Positions 1 to 8,144 are shown, counted from the first letter of the stretch. The stretch: DNA of 55,258 bases from Alcaligenaceae bacterium (GCA_013416395.1 JACCEP010000019.1:1-55258), one strand, 5' to 3'. Numbers and translations are program-made. Notes: generated from the sequence alone by a model not told the origin.

Positions 1-62
1 TGAAACGCCTTTGCGCCGATGATAGTGGACTTTCGTCTGTGAAAGTAGGTCATCGTCAGGCT
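1..62 (+). rRNA. rrf: 5S ribosomal RNA, 3' end (partial)
   Basis: The first 62 bases match the 3' half of a proteobacterial 5S rRNA: the conserved stretch GCGCCGATGATAGT is followed by GTGAAAGTAGGTCATCGTCAG, which would pair with the missing 5' end. The 5' part lies outside the window, so an rRNA operon runs into the window from the left. A strong terminator follows directly. The 3' boundary is judged by eye and could be off by a base or two. Confidence 0.9.
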
Positions 63-71
63 TTTATTCCC

Positions 72-105
72 AAAAACCCCCTCCCGTGATCGGGCGGGGG
101 TTTTT
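72..105 (+). terminator. Rho-independent terminator of the rRNA operon
   Basis: A G+C-rich inverted repeat (AAAAACCCCCTCCCG, 6-base loop, then GGCGGGGGTTTTT, one arm carrying an unpaired base) starts about 10 bases after the 5S rRNA and ends in a T run. The A run on the left arm could also let it act on the other strand. Confidence 0.9.
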
Positions 106-108
106 GCT

Positions 109-310
109 ATGGAAAATCAAAACTCAACGCACCACCGCAGCACACCTCCCATCCCCATCGCATCACAGCCCCACATCATCAAATCCCTACATCCTCACAC
201 CCCTACATCCTCACATCCTCACATCCCTACAGCGTCACACATCCCCACCGCGCCACAGCACCCCTCCATCTCCACCTCCATAGCGCCACAGCGCGGGGCC
301 CTGTGTGAGA
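109..310. repeat. C/A-rich degenerate tandem repeat (about 10 bp unit)
   Basis: The stretch after the rRNA terminator is strongly strand-asymmetric, almost without G on the plus strand between 120 and 230. It contains many variants of ACATCCTCAC and ACATCCCTAC in near-tandem order, clearest at 185-235. Two short overlapping reading frames here encode only His/Pro/Ser/Thr-rich low-complexity peptides, have no convincing ribosome-binding site and are not taken as genes. Confidence 0.7.
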
Positions 311-477
311 CGCGCTGCCTGGGCAAGCGGGGTACAGTTCAAGGCCTGATCCTAACGGCCTGAACACAAAAACGCTAACACGCTGCGCACCCAACGTCTC
401 ACACCACATAGGCGCATTGAGCCAAAATGTGCGAGCGGCTTAATGCCGTATGGAAAACTCGCCGGCTAAGTAAACAA

Positions 478-593
478 GTCAAATAAACGAATCAAGTTAA
501 CGAATCAAGTTAACGAATCAAGTTAACGAATCAAGTTAACGAATCAAGTTAACGAATCAAGTTAACGAATCAAGTTAACGAATCAAGTAAACG
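478..593. repeat. 13-bp tandem repeat array (about 9 copies)
   Basis: The unit ATCAAGTTAACGA is repeated head to tail. Seven copies from 491 to 581 are identical. A degenerate copy precedes them (478-490) and another follows (582-593). Each unit holds the palindrome GTTAAC. There are no spacers between units, so this is not a CRISPR array. Identical internal copies with decayed edges are what recent slippage expansion would leave. Confidence 0.95.
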
Positions 594-1049
594 CGTCAGG
601 CGAGACTGGGCTAGCGATATCAGGCAGGGGAAGCGCTGCCGAGGCTGTAAAGCCAGTCATCCGGTCATCCGGGCGGTTCAGCGCGGCGGTGTATAGCAAT
701 TCGACACAGCAGTGTGTTAACACTTCTCGCCAGTTTCTTTTATATGACTTGGTACGTACACGTTGATCCACGCGATTCAACGGGGTGGGCAACGCAGACG
801 AGTTAGATTAGCCGACTCTATCTACTCAAACGAAGCGGTCTCATAACGATATCGGCAAAGAACAGTCATGCAAGGAAGGGCGTAGCTGTTTTTGAGGGCG
901 ACACGAAGACGGTCTATTGCCGTTGCCTCCAAGATAAATGGTCTTTTATGTAGGCCGACGGCAATTATCGGTTGCAGGCAAATAGTTCAGGATGGGGACT
1001 GACGCCGCTGCAGTGTGGCGGGCAAGTCAGATAGTGCACGAGGCATTGG
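594..1049. other. Gene-free stretch downstream of rrn
   Basis: No reading frame with a plausible start, ribosome-binding site and family resemblance was seen on either strand, and no tRNA. Small items only: two adjacent TCATCCGG copies near 656-671 and a perfect palindrome GTGTTAACAC at 714-723. Confidence 0.5.
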
Positions 1050-1127
1050 TTCGTTGCGTGGCGAGGAGACGGTGCGGCACGCGACATTAATTCGTTGCTT
1101 GGCGAGGACGCGGTACGCCACGCGACA
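1050..1127. repeat. Two direct copies of a 37-bp hairpin-forming element
   Basis: Positions 1050-1086 and 1091-1127 are the same 37-base element with about five differences, separated by 4 bases. Both begin TTCGTTGC and end CACGCGACA. In each copy the arms can fold back on each other (GCGTG with CACGC in the first, TGGCG with CGCCA in the second). The pair lies about 90 bases upstream of the membrane protein gene at 1220. Confidence 0.8.
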
Positions 1128-1219
1128 CCCGTTTCGTGGCTAAGCCTAGCGTCTCGGGTAAAATAAGCAGCGATCAGCCAGTTGGCTGTTTCTGTTTACT
1201 TTGCTACCGGAGGTTACTG

Positions 1220-1585
1220 ATGACCCAGGCGTTTCCGCCAGAAGACAACAAAGGGTTGTCGATGCGCAATTTGACGCACCTAATTTACGGCCTTTTTGCT
1301 GCGGGCCTGTTGAGCGCCGGCTTTTTTGGTGTAGCAGTCATTGCGGCGATTATCTTGGCCTATCTTAAACGCAGTGACGCAGCCGGTACCGTATATGCCA
1401 GCCACTTTGACTGGGTTATCCGAACATTCTGGTGGGGGCTGCTGTGGATTGCGCTCAGTGGTCTTGCCACGCTGATTTTCATCGGATGGCTCACTGGCGT
1501 TGTTGCTGTGGTCTGGGTTGTATACCGGCTTCTGAAGGGCTGGCTGGCACTTGCTTCGGGGCAACCCCCAGCAGAACAGTATTAA
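1220..1585 (+). CDS. Small membrane protein, DUF4870-like
   Basis: A 121-residue protein. The ATG at 1220 is chosen over an upstream in-frame ATG because GGAGG stands 6 bases before it. It has three hydrophobic segments (about residues 19-43, 65-87 and 89-104), with the motif LTHLIYGLFA near the N-terminus and SHFDWVIRTFWWGLLW in the middle. These resemble the short three-helix proteins of the DUF4870 type common in beta- and gammaproteobacteria. No function is known for that family from sequence alone. The gene stands alone, between the 37-bp repeats and a strong terminator, so it is probably transcribed on its own. Assignment to the family is from memory of the motif pattern. Confidence 0.75.
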   Translation: MTQAFPPEDNKGLSMRNLTHLIYGLFAAGLLSAGFFGVAVIAAIILAYLKRSDAAGTVYASHFDWVIRTFWWGLLWIALSGLATLIFIGWLTGVVAVVWVVYRLLKGWLALASGQPPAEQY

Positions 1586-1601
1586 TTCTGTTCATGGCCT
1601 G

Positions 1602-1641
1602 AAAAAAACGCCAGTTGCTTGTGTGCAACTGGCGTTTTTTT
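1602..1641 (+). terminator. Bidirectional Rho-independent terminator
   Basis: A perfect 17-bp inverted repeat (arms 1602-1618 and 1625-1641, core CGCCAGTTGC/GCAACTGGCG, 6-base loop) is flanked by seven A on the left and seven T on the right. It can therefore end transcripts from both the plus-strand membrane protein gene and the convergent minus-strand SWIB gene. Confidence 0.93.
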
Positions 1642-1724
1642 GGGCACGAGACTGAGCTGCCCCCAAAGTGGGCAATATTGCCGACGCGGAGCGTGGTGAC
1701 AGCGTAGAGCCTGGCGGCGTTATT

Positions 1725-1997
1725 TTATTTGAGGTGGGTGCTGACCAGTTTGGTAAGCTCAAACATGGATACTTGTTCTTTGCCGAACAGAGGGCGAAGC
1801 TTGTCGTCGGCATTAATGTTGCGGCGATTTTGCGGATCTTGCAGATCGTGCTTTTTGATGTATTCCCAGATTTTTTTCGTAACTTCGGTGCGTGGCACGG
1901 CTTCGGGCCCGATAATGGCAGCGAGGGTGGGGCTGGGCGTAAGTGGCTTCATGAATGCCGCGTTGGGTTTGCGAGCTGGTTTATCGGTTGTTGCCAT
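1725..1997 (-). CDS. SWIB/MDM2-domain protein
   Basis: A 90-residue protein made almost entirely of one SWIB/MDM2 fold (about residues 15-90), with the family pattern LAAIIGPEAVPRTEVTKKIW, then IKKHDLQDPQNRRNI, ADDKLRPLFGK and a C-terminal MFELTKLVSTHL. The basic, Lys/Pro-rich N-terminus (MATTDKPARKPNAAFMKPL) is typical of bacterial stand-alone SWIB proteins and suggests nucleic-acid contact. Eukaryotic SWIB domains sit in chromatin-remodelling complexes. The bacterial role is not established; in Chlamydia the domain is linked to DNA topology proteins. The start at 1997 is chosen because the sequence fits the family from there and GGAG lies 9 bases upstream; a frame 25 codons longer exists. 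It converges with the membrane protein gene at 1220. Confidence 0.88.
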   Translation of the reverse strand: MATTDKPARKPNAAFMKPLTPSPTLAAIIGPEAVPRTEVTKKIWEYIKKHDLQDPQNRRNINADDKLRPLFGKEQVSMFELTKLVSTHLK

Positions 1998-2221
1998 AAG
2001 ACAGGGCTCCTGACTGTGTTGTTGAAAAAGCGTTTCTTTCGCAGCATAACGTGAGATTCCCCTAAAGGCCAAATAAATTATGCAAAGAAGTTGAACCGGG
2101 CCGAGCGCGTGGGGCCAGATTTCAGCATGGTGGGGCCCTATGTTATTGTTTTGATATGGTGTGAATACGGTTATCGCACGGGCTGCGATGCTTCATGATA
2201 AGTGAAAGGAGTAAGAGTCGC

Positions 2222-3421
2222 ATGCAGGCACAATCCGTATTCAGCGCCATCAGGTTATTCCATGATGACCTGACAGCTATTCGCCAGGATATCCACACTA
2301 ACCCCGAGCTGGGTTTCCAGGAAGTGCGTACGTCGACCATGGTGGCCCGTATGCTTACTGCACTGGGGTATCAGGTGCATTGCAATGTCGGCAAAACGGG
2401 TGTTGTGGGTGTGCTTGAGGGGCGGCGCAACACCAGTGGTCAAAGCATAGGTTTGCGTGCCGATATGGATGCTCTGCCGATTCTGGAGCAGGGCCATGCC
2501 GCTTATGCTTCGGCCAATCTGGGGGTTATGCATGCCTGTGGGCATGACGGTCATACCGCCATACTTCTGGGCGCCGCGCGATATCTGGCCGAAACACGCA
2601 ATTTTGATGGTCGCGTGGTGCTGATCTTTCAGCCTGCGGAAGAAGGCTTGGGCGGCGCGACGGCTATGATTGAAGATGGTTTGTTCACCCGGTTTCATTG
2701 TGACGCTATTTACGCATTGCACAACTGGCCGGGTCTGGCTCCTGGAGTAATCGGTATCAACCCTGGGCCAATGATGGCCGCTGCAGATCATTTTGAAATA
2801 CACATAGAAGGCCGAGGTGGCCACGGTGCGCATCCTTACCAGACCAATGATCCGGTTGTTATTGCTGCGCAGTTAATTACCGCGCTGCAGACAATTGTGT
2901 CGCGCAATGTACCTGCACCAGAGTCTGCCGTTGTTACAGTGGCCGCGTTAAATGCCGGCAACTTGCAGGCCATGAATGTCATACCGCAAGACGCGCGTAT
3001 GGTCGGCACTGTACGTACTTTTAGCCCAGTGATTCAAGAGCAGGTAATTCGGCGGATGGAAGAGGTCGTGGCCGGAATCGGCGCAGCCTTCAAGGCTAAA
3101 ATTGAGATGAAGTATCACCGGTTGTTCCCCGCCACCATTAACTCGCCTGAGCATGCTATGTTTGTCGCTGACGTGGCAACGGAATTGTTCGGTGCGGAAA
3201 TGGTTGTCGATAATTTGACGCCGTCTATGGGGTCGGAAGACTTTTCCGTTATGCTGCAACACCGTCCGGGTGCTTATTTCAGACTTGGACAGGGTGGGGC
3301 CGAATCGGGGTGTGTATTGCACAGTGCATTCTTTGATTTCAATGATGCGGTAATTCCTGCAGGAAGTGCCATGTTTTGCCGAATTGTCGAGCGCAGCATG
3401 CCTTTGAATATCGCAGACTGA
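2222..3421 (+). CDS. M20D-family amidohydrolase (hippurate / N-acyl amino acid hydrolase type)
   Basis: A 399-residue cytoplasmic metal-dependent peptidase/amidohydrolase. Motifs in order: RQDIHTNPELGFQE (about 21-34), LRADMDALPI (79-87), the metal site HACGHDGHT (104-112), FQPAEEG (136-142, catalytic and metal-binding glutamates), the dimerisation segment with GRGGHGAHP, and the C-terminal SMGSEDFS. Members cleave N-acyl or N-benzoyl amino acids, sometimes indole-3-acetyl conjugates; the substrate cannot be read from sequence. Start at ATG 2222 because AAAGGAG lies 10 bases upstream; an upstream in-frame ATG at 2195 has no such site. A second member of the same family lies at 32815-34017. 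It is monocistronic by spacing (221 bases to pyrC). Confidence 0.9.
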   Translation: MQAQSVFSAIRLFHDDLTAIRQDIHTNPELGFQEVRTSTMVARMLTALGYQVHCNVGKTGVVGVLEGRRNTSGQSIGLRADMDALPILEQGHAAYASANLGVMHACGHDGHTAILLGAARYLAETRNFDGRVVLIFQPAEEGLGGATAMIEDGLFTRFHCDAIYALHNWPGLAPGVIGINPGPMMAAADHFEIHIEGRGGHGAHPYQTNDPVVIAAQLITALQTIVSRNVPAPESAVVTVAALNAGNLQAMNVIPQDARMVGTVRTFSPVIQEQVIRRMEEVVAGIGAAFKAKIEMKYHRLFPATINSPEHAMFVADVATELFGAEMVVDNLTPSMGSEDFSVMLQHRPGAYFRLGQGGAESGCVLHSAFFDFNDAVIPAGSAMFCRIVERSMPLNIAD

Positions 3422-3607
3422 GCAAGCTCTGGCTATACTTGCCGTTTGCTTTTCATGGCTGCACTGAGCGAGCCATTCGTTAGCTGCTGTTGTTGCTCTA
3501 TTCGCCGACTATTTGTAGTGGGGTGTCATACGCTGATTTTGCCGACAATGATGTGGTGCACCGTATATGTGCAGCACGCCAGGCGGCATCTGAATAGGCA
3601 TGTTTAG

Positions 3608-3642
3608 CCTCTTTTCTCATTTTCTATTTTTTATTTTTATCC
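3608..3642 (+). promoter_or_regulatory. Pyrimidine-rich leader of pyrC without a Shine-Dalgarno site
   Basis: The 35 bases directly before the pyrC start codon contain no G and only four A; the rest is T and C. No purine-rich ribosome-binding site is present. Translation might start on a short or leaderless transcript, or depend on ribosomal protein S1. Pyrimidine-gene leaders are known places for nucleotide-sensing control in enterobacteria, but no such mechanism is shown here. Confidence 0.45.
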
Positions 3643-4806
3643 ATGTCCAGCACAAGCCCCAGTAAAGTATCGGAAGTAACCCCAGGCATCACTTTTGAAG
3701 CCGCTGAAACGCTTACGATTGTCCGTCCTGATGATTGGCATCTGCATTTGCGTGATGGCGAAGTACTTGAGGCCGTCGTGGCTGATACTGCGCGTCAGTT
3801 TGCCCGGGCCATCATCATGCCCAATCTGAGGCCGCCGGTTACTACAGTGCAGCAGGCGCAGCAATATCGTGATCGCATTCATGCTGCATTGGGCAAAGCG
3901 GGTATTCCTTGGGGTGAGAATTCGCGAGGCCAGGTTCCTATTGGCGGCTTCACCCCTTTAATGACGCTTTACCTTACTGACAATACGACGCCGGATGAAA
4001 TCACTCTAGCCAGCGAGTCGGGTTTTGTGCACGGAGTGAAGCTGTATCCGGCGGGGGCTACAACCAATTCTGATGCGGGTGTGACCGATTTGCTGGGCCG
4101 ATGCTCGGCAGCGCTCGAGGCAATGCAGCGCACTGGCATGCCCCTGTTGGTTCATGGCGAGGTCACTGACCCTGCGGTTGATCTGTTTGATCGCGAAGCA
4201 GTGTTCATTGATAAGGTCATGATTCCGCTGCGCAAGGCATTTCCTGAATTGAAAGTGGTGTTTGAGCATTTAACGACGAGCCAGGGCGTTGATTATGTGA
4301 GCGAGGCTCAGGGGCCTGTAGCGGCCACAATTACTGCTCATCATCTGCTGTACAACCGCAACGCGCTGTTTCTCGGTGGCGTGCGGCCTCACTGGTATTG
4401 CTTACCAGTACTCAAACGTGAGCAGCATCGTGTGGCCTTGCTCGAAGCGGCTACCAGCGGCAGCCCGCGCTTCTTTCTGGGTACTGATAGTGCCCCTCAC
4501 CCCAAGGGCCTCAAAGAGGCAGCCTGCGGCTGCGCAGGCTGTTATACGGCGCTGCACGCCATGGAGCTGTACGCGACAGCGTTTGATGCGGTGGGCAGGC
4601 TTAACCGGCTTGAGGCGTTCGCCAGCCTCAATGGCCCTGCGTTTTATGGGCTGCCAGTTAATACGGGCACGCTGACGCTGGCCCGTGCCCAATACATCAT
4701 CCCTGACGAACTGCCCATGGCGCAGACCACGGTCGTGCCGTTGGCTGCGGGTGAGTCACTGGGCTGGCGTGCCATGCCAGCCTCGGCCGATTTAGAACAG
4801 GGCTGA
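3643..4806 (+). CDS. pyrC: Dihydroorotase (class II, PyrC)
   Basis: Catalyses the reversible cyclisation of N-carbamoyl-L-aspartate to dihydroorotate, the third step of pyrimidine synthesis. The 387 residues carry the zinc-site motif [10 protein letters not shown] (about 31-40), the lysine that is carboxylated in [20 protein letters not shown], the histidine in VFEHLTT and the catalytic aspartate in GTDSAPHP. This is the homodimeric PyrC type rather than the PyrC' type paired with aspartate transcarbamoylase. It has about 20 more N-terminal residues than E. coli PyrC. No Shine-Dalgarno site precedes ATG 3643; instead the 35 bases 3608-3642 contain only pyrimidines and four A. Confidence 0.95.
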   Translation: MSSTSPSKVSEVTPGITFEAAETLTIVRPDDWHLHLRDGEVLEAVVADTARQFARAIIMPNLRPPVTTVQQAQQYRDRIHAALGKAGIPWGENSRGQVPIGGFTPLMTLYLTDNTTPDEITLASESGFVHGVKLYPAGATTNSDAGVTDLLGRCSAALEAMQRTGMPLLVHGEVTDPAVDLFDREAVFIDKVMIPLRKAFPELKVVFEHLTTSQGVDYVSEAQGPVAATITAHHLLYNRNALFLGGVRPHWYCLPVLKREQHRVALLEAATSGSPRFFLGTDSAPHPKGLKEAACGCAGCYTALHAMELYATAFDAVGRLNRLEAFASLNGPAFYGLPVNTGTLTLARAQYIIPDELPMAQTTVVPLAAGESLGWRAMPASADLEQG

Positions 4807-4983
4807 GTAAAAAAGAGTCGAGCCGATCGGGGTTCAGCAGATCAGGGTCCAGCGGGCGAGCACCAGGCGAGCCAAAATCGAACAAACCTGCCCCCCCCAG
4901 ACCCACTAGGCCACAGTCTAAGCTGGGATCAACTGGGGACAACCAAGCAAGTCTGACCTGGTTAGGTCGGCCAGGCTAGTGCG

Positions 4984-5148
4984 GGCAAGTTAAGACCGGC
5001 AAGCTCAGACGGGCAAGTTAAGTCGGGTAAGTTAAGGCCGGTGAGTTCAGACGAGCAAGCTAAGATGGGCAAACCAAGCCGACTAAACCGGGCGGACTAA
5101 ACCAGGCCGGCCAAACGAGAGTGGACCCGACCCGACCCGACCCGACCC
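4984..5148. repeat. Degenerate 14-bp tandem array followed by five GACCC copies
   Basis: The gap between pyrC and uup (4807-5164) holds no gene. From 4984 to about 5123 it reads as roughly ten 14-base units of the type GGCAAGTTAAGACC, drifting to ACTAAACCGGGCGG at the right end. It is followed at 5124-5148 by five exact GACCC copies and then GGGTC. Weaker traces of the same G/A-rich pattern may extend left to about 4810. Both flanking genes end toward this gap. Confidence 0.85.
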
Positions 5149-5164
5149 GGGTCAAACAGCCACA

Positions 5165-6970
5165 TCACGACGCGTTCTGTTTTTCCTCCAGCGCTTCCCA
5201 GCGTGCGAACAGAGTGTGGAGTTGTTGTTCTATATCGTGCACCTGTGCGTTGATTTGCTCGACCTCGTCAGGCGCATCGCGGTACAGGCTCCCGTCGGCC
5301 AGCTTGCCAGCCAGCTCGGCTTGCTGTGCTTCCAGTTTGGCAATAGCGTCAGGAATGCCCTTCAGTTCACGCAACTCCCAGGGGGTAATGCGGGGCGGCT
5401 TGACGGCTTTGGCGTTGCGGGCAGCTGCTGCAGACTCTTTCTTGCGAAGCTTTGCACCGGGCTCTTCCTGAGACGCAGGGCGTTGTGCCAGCCATTCGTC
5501 GTAGCCTCCCACGTATTCGCCCCAGAGGCCATTGCCTTCCGATGCGATTGTCTGCGTGACGACGTTGTTCAGGAATGTGCGGTCATGACTTACCAGCAGC
5601 ACCGTTCCGGCATAGTCTTGCAGAAGCTCTTCAAGCAGTTCTAGCGTTTCGATATCGAGATCGTTGGTGGGCTCGTCGAGTACGAGTATGTTGGTCGGGC
5701 GGGCGAACATGCGGGCGAGCACCAGCCGCGCACGTTCGCCACCCGACAGACTGCTGACGGGCGAGTGTGCCCGTGCTGGAGGAAACAGAAAATCTTCCAG
5801 ATAGCTCATGACATGCTTGCGCTGATCACCGATTTCAATCCATTCGCTTCCTGGATTGATGGTGTCTGCCAGCGTGGCGCTTTCATCAAGCTGGGCGCGC
5901 ATCTGGTCGAAATACCCCACCGTAAGGTTGGTGCCCATCTTTACATGGCCTTCGGTAGGCTCGAGCTTGCCCAGAATGATTTTGAGCAGGGTGGTTTTGC
6001 CTGAACCGTTGGGGCCGATCAGACCAATGCGGTCTTTGCGTAAAATGGCCGTGGAGAAATCACGGATCAGCACTTTGTCGCCATATTGATGCGATATGTT
6101 GTGCAACTCGGCTACCAGCTTTCCTGAGCGCTGACCTTCAGCCACAGCAAGGTTTACGTTGCCCTGCCGTTCGCGTCGGGATGTACGCTCAATGCGCAGT
6201 TGTTCAAGCCGTCGAACCCGGCCTTCGTTGCGAGTGCGTCGGGCTTGAATGCCTTTGCGTATCCATACTTCTTCCAGAGCCAGTGCTTTGTCGAACCGGG
6301 CATTTTGCTGCTGCTCTGCCTCGAGCCATTCTGCCTTGCGTGCCTGCCATTGCGTGAAGTTGCCCGGAAAGCTGATTAATTTGCCGCGGTCGAGTTCGAC
6401 AATACGGGTAGCGACTGAGTCGAGAAAACGTCGGTCGTGAGTAATGATGACTACGCTGCATCGGGCATTGAGCAGCATGTTCTCAAGCCAGGCAATGCCG
6501 ATGAAGTCAAGATGGTTGGTGGGTTCATCAAGGAGCAGTAAATCAGGCTCATCGGCCAGAGCGTGAGCCAATGCAACGCGTTTGCGCGATCCGCCCGAGA
6601 GCCCTGCAATCGGCGCGTCGGCCGCAAGTTCGAGTTGATCGATGAGCGAATTGACCCGCGCCGGGCGCTGCCAGTCTTCGCTTTCAGTAATGTCGCCACA
6701 CAGGTATTCGAAAACAGTGAGTGAGTCGTCGAGCTCGGGCTCTTGTTCAACGGTGGACGTGGTGAGGCCGCCCAGTCGCATGACCTCTCCATCATCAGGG
6801 TCGGCACGGCCGTCAAGTATTTTGAGCAAGGAAGATTTGCCCGCGCCATTGCGCCCTATCAGGCCTATACGTTCACCTGGCTGAATTGCAAAGTCGGCAT
6901 GGTTGAGGAGTGGATGATGCCCAAATGCAAGCTGGACATCAGTGAGAGTGATGAGGGTATTTGCCGCCAT
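5165..6970 (-). CDS. uup: ABC-F family ATPase, Uup-like
   Basis: A 601-residue protein with two ATP-binding cassettes and no membrane segment, the ABC-F arrangement. First cassette: Walker A GRNGAGKSS (about 39-47), signature LSGGSRKRVALA and Walker B LLLLDEPTNHLD. Second: GPNGSGKTT, LSGGERARLVLA and ILVLDEPTNDLD. Between them lies a charged linker with many Glu/Arg. The C-terminal 70 residues form the coiled-coil arm found in Uup, which binds DNA or ribosomes in characterised members. Uup is linked to precise excision of transposons and to ribosome function. E. coli Uup is 635 residues, so the length fits. It is divergent from rnpB and convergent with pyrC across the 14-bp repeat array. Confidence 0.92.
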   Translation of the reverse strand: MAANTLITLTDVQLAFGHHPLLNHADFAIQPGERIGLIGRNGAGKSSLLKILDGRADPDDGEVMRLGGLTTSTVEQEPELDDSLTVFEYLCGDITESEDWQRPARVNSLIDQLELAADAPIAGLSGGSRKRVALAHALADEPDLLLLDEPTNHLDFIGIAWLENMLLNARCSVVIITHDRRFLDSVATRIVELDRGKLISFPGNFTQWQARKAEWLEAEQQQNARFDKALALEEVWIRKGIQARRTRNEGRVRRLEQLRIERTSRRERQGNVNLAVAEGQRSGKLVAELHNISHQYGDKVLIRDFSTAILRKDRIGLIGPNGSGKTTLLKIILGKLEPTEGHVKMGTNLTVGYFDQMRAQLDESATLADTINPGSEWIEIGDQRKHVMSYLEDFLFPPARAHSPVSSLSGGERARLVLARMFARPTNILVLDEPTNDLDIETLELLEELLQDYAGTVLLVSHDRTFLNNVVTQTIASEGNGLWGEYVGGYDEWLAQRPASQEEPGAKLRKKESAAAARNAKAVKPPRITPWELRELKGIPDAIAKLEAQQAELAGKLADGSLYRDAPDEVEQINAQVHDIEQQLHTLFARWEALEEKQNAS

Positions 6971-7038
6971 ATAAATAAAAGCCTTGAAAATCCAGTGTGT
7001 TCCGATAATCTCTATTGTCGCAGGTTAGAATAGATAGT

Positions 7039-7447
7039 GTGAGGCAGGTTGGGCAATCGCGGCGCCATGCGCGTCGAGGAAGGTCCGGACTCCGCAGGGC
7101 AGGGTAGCGGCTAACAGCCGTCCGGCGGGTTGGCACAGCAATGTGATAACCCGCCGAGGACTAGGGCCACAGAGACGAGTCGGTGGCGAGGGCAGGCGCA
7201 AGCCTGCACCAGTACGGCTACTTCCGTGCTGCATGGCTGGTAACGGCCATGGCGTTATCGGGTGAAACGCGGCAACCTCTACCCGGAGCAACATCAAATA
7301 GGCATGTGCTGGCCTTCGGGCCAAAAGGGCGGCCCGCCCGAGCATGCGGGTAGATGGCTAGAGCTCGACAGCAATGTCGAGCCCAGATGAATGATTGCCC
7401 ACCTGGCTTGCCAGGTGTACAGGATCCGGCCTATAGGCCTGTCTCAC
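7039..7447 (+). ncRNA. rnpB: RNase P RNA, bacterial class A
   Basis: The catalytic RNA that removes 5' leaders from tRNA precursors. Conserved blocks appear in the expected order: GAGGAAGGTCCGGACTCC near 7076, CAGGGCAGGGTAGCGGCTAA (7099-7118), CCACAGAGACGAG, TGGTAACGGCC, the ACCCGGAGCAACATCAAATAG element near 7281, and AGATGAATGATTGCCCAC near 7385. The 5' GTGAGGC pairs with the 3' terminal GTCTCAC, which sets both ends. A good -10 hexamer TAGAAT lies at 7026-7031, 7 bases before the inferred start, but I see no good -35. No T-run terminator is evident downstream. Confidence 0.96.
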
Positions 7448-7638
7448 ACTTCTTCTTCCGCCTTCCCCTTCTAAATGTCAGCAATTGCAAATGACGTGAC
7501 ACCATACGGGGCCGTCTTCTGATAAACAACTTTCAGTTGACGACACAATTTCTTGATTTATCTACGTATTTTCTTTTTCTCATTTTGAGGAAGGGTCGCT
7601 AAGTGCTTGTTGTAATTGGAAAATCCATGATTTTGCGC

Positions 7639-7667
7639 TTGACCAGTTGCTTTCCATCCCGTAGAGT
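7639..7667 (+). promoter_or_regulatory. Predicted sigma-70 promoter of the dcw cluster
   Basis: TTGACC at 7639-7644 and TAGAGT at 7662-7667 are separated by 17 bases. The -10 hexamer overlaps the first MraZ box (GTGGGG 7666-7671), as expected for a repressor-controlled promoter. A second possible -35 (TTGACG near 7537) lies upstream with a poorer -10. Confidence 0.55.
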
Positions 7668-7701
7668 GGGGAAAAGTAGGATTTTGTGCAAAAAAGTGGG
7701 G
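7666..7701 (+). promoter_or_regulatory. MraZ operator: four boxes at exact 10-bp spacing
   Basis: GTGGGG occurs at 7666 and again at 7696, with weaker box positions exactly in between at 7676 (GTAGGA) and 7686 (GTGCAA). MraZ is known to bind TGGG-type direct repeats spaced by 10 bp in front of its own gene, so autoregulation of the dcw cluster is likely. The last box runs into the GGGGAAG that serves as ribosome-binding site for mraZ. Confidence 0.8.
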
Positions 7702-7708
7702 AAGAATC

Positions 7709-8137
7709 TTGTTCCAGGGAAGCAGCGCTCTAACGTTGGATGCGAAAGGTCGGGTCTCGATACCGACCAAGCATCGTGACGCGCTCGTTTCTCAGGTCGA
7801 AGGCCGTCTCACCCTCACCCGTCACCCCGATGGATGTTTGCTTGTCTATCCCCGTTCCGAGTGGGAAAAAAAGCGTGAGCAGATTGCCGCTTTTCCAATG
7901 TCTGCGCGGCCGTTACAGCGTTTGCTTCTGGGCAATGCGCAGGACGTTGACATGGATGGTTCGGGTCGCATTCTTATTGCGCCTGAGTTGCGTAATGCGG
8001 TGGGGCTAACGCGGGAAGTCATGCTTTTGGGTATGGGCAGCCATTTTGAATTATGGGATGCCACCGAGTGGGCACGTCGCGAGGCAGAAGATCTTGCCAA
8101 AGGCATGCCTGATGTCCTGGAGCAGTTTTCGTTCTGA
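7709..8137 (+). CDS. mraZ: Transcriptional regulator MraZ
   Basis: First gene of the dcw cluster; a DNA-binding repressor of the SpoVT/AbrB fold that forms ring-shaped oligomers and controls cluster transcription. The 142 residues carry the two half-repeats of the family: [23 protein letters not shown] (about 2-24) and, in the second half, [22 protein letters not shown], each with the conserved DxxGR core. The start is the TTG at 7709, because the protein begins [11 protein letters not shown] as in the family and GGGGAAG lies 4 bases upstream. Four MraZ boxes stand immediately upstream. rsmH follows after 7 bases. Confidence 0.94.
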   Translation: MFQGSSALTLDAKGRVSIPTKHRDALVSQVEGRLTLTRHPDGCLLVYPRSEWEKKREQIAAFPMSARPLQRLLLGNAQDVDMDGSGRILIAPELRNAVGLTREVMLLGMGSHFELWDATEWARREAEDLAKGMPDVLEQFSF

Positions 8138-8144
8138 ATCTGAT

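Noticed and set aside
86-363. Two short overlapping frames after the rRNA terminator
   Set aside because: They only translate the C/A-rich array; no start signal or family resemblance.
491-593. Possible CRISPR array
   Set aside because: The 13-base units are directly adjacent with no spacers, and no cas genes are present.
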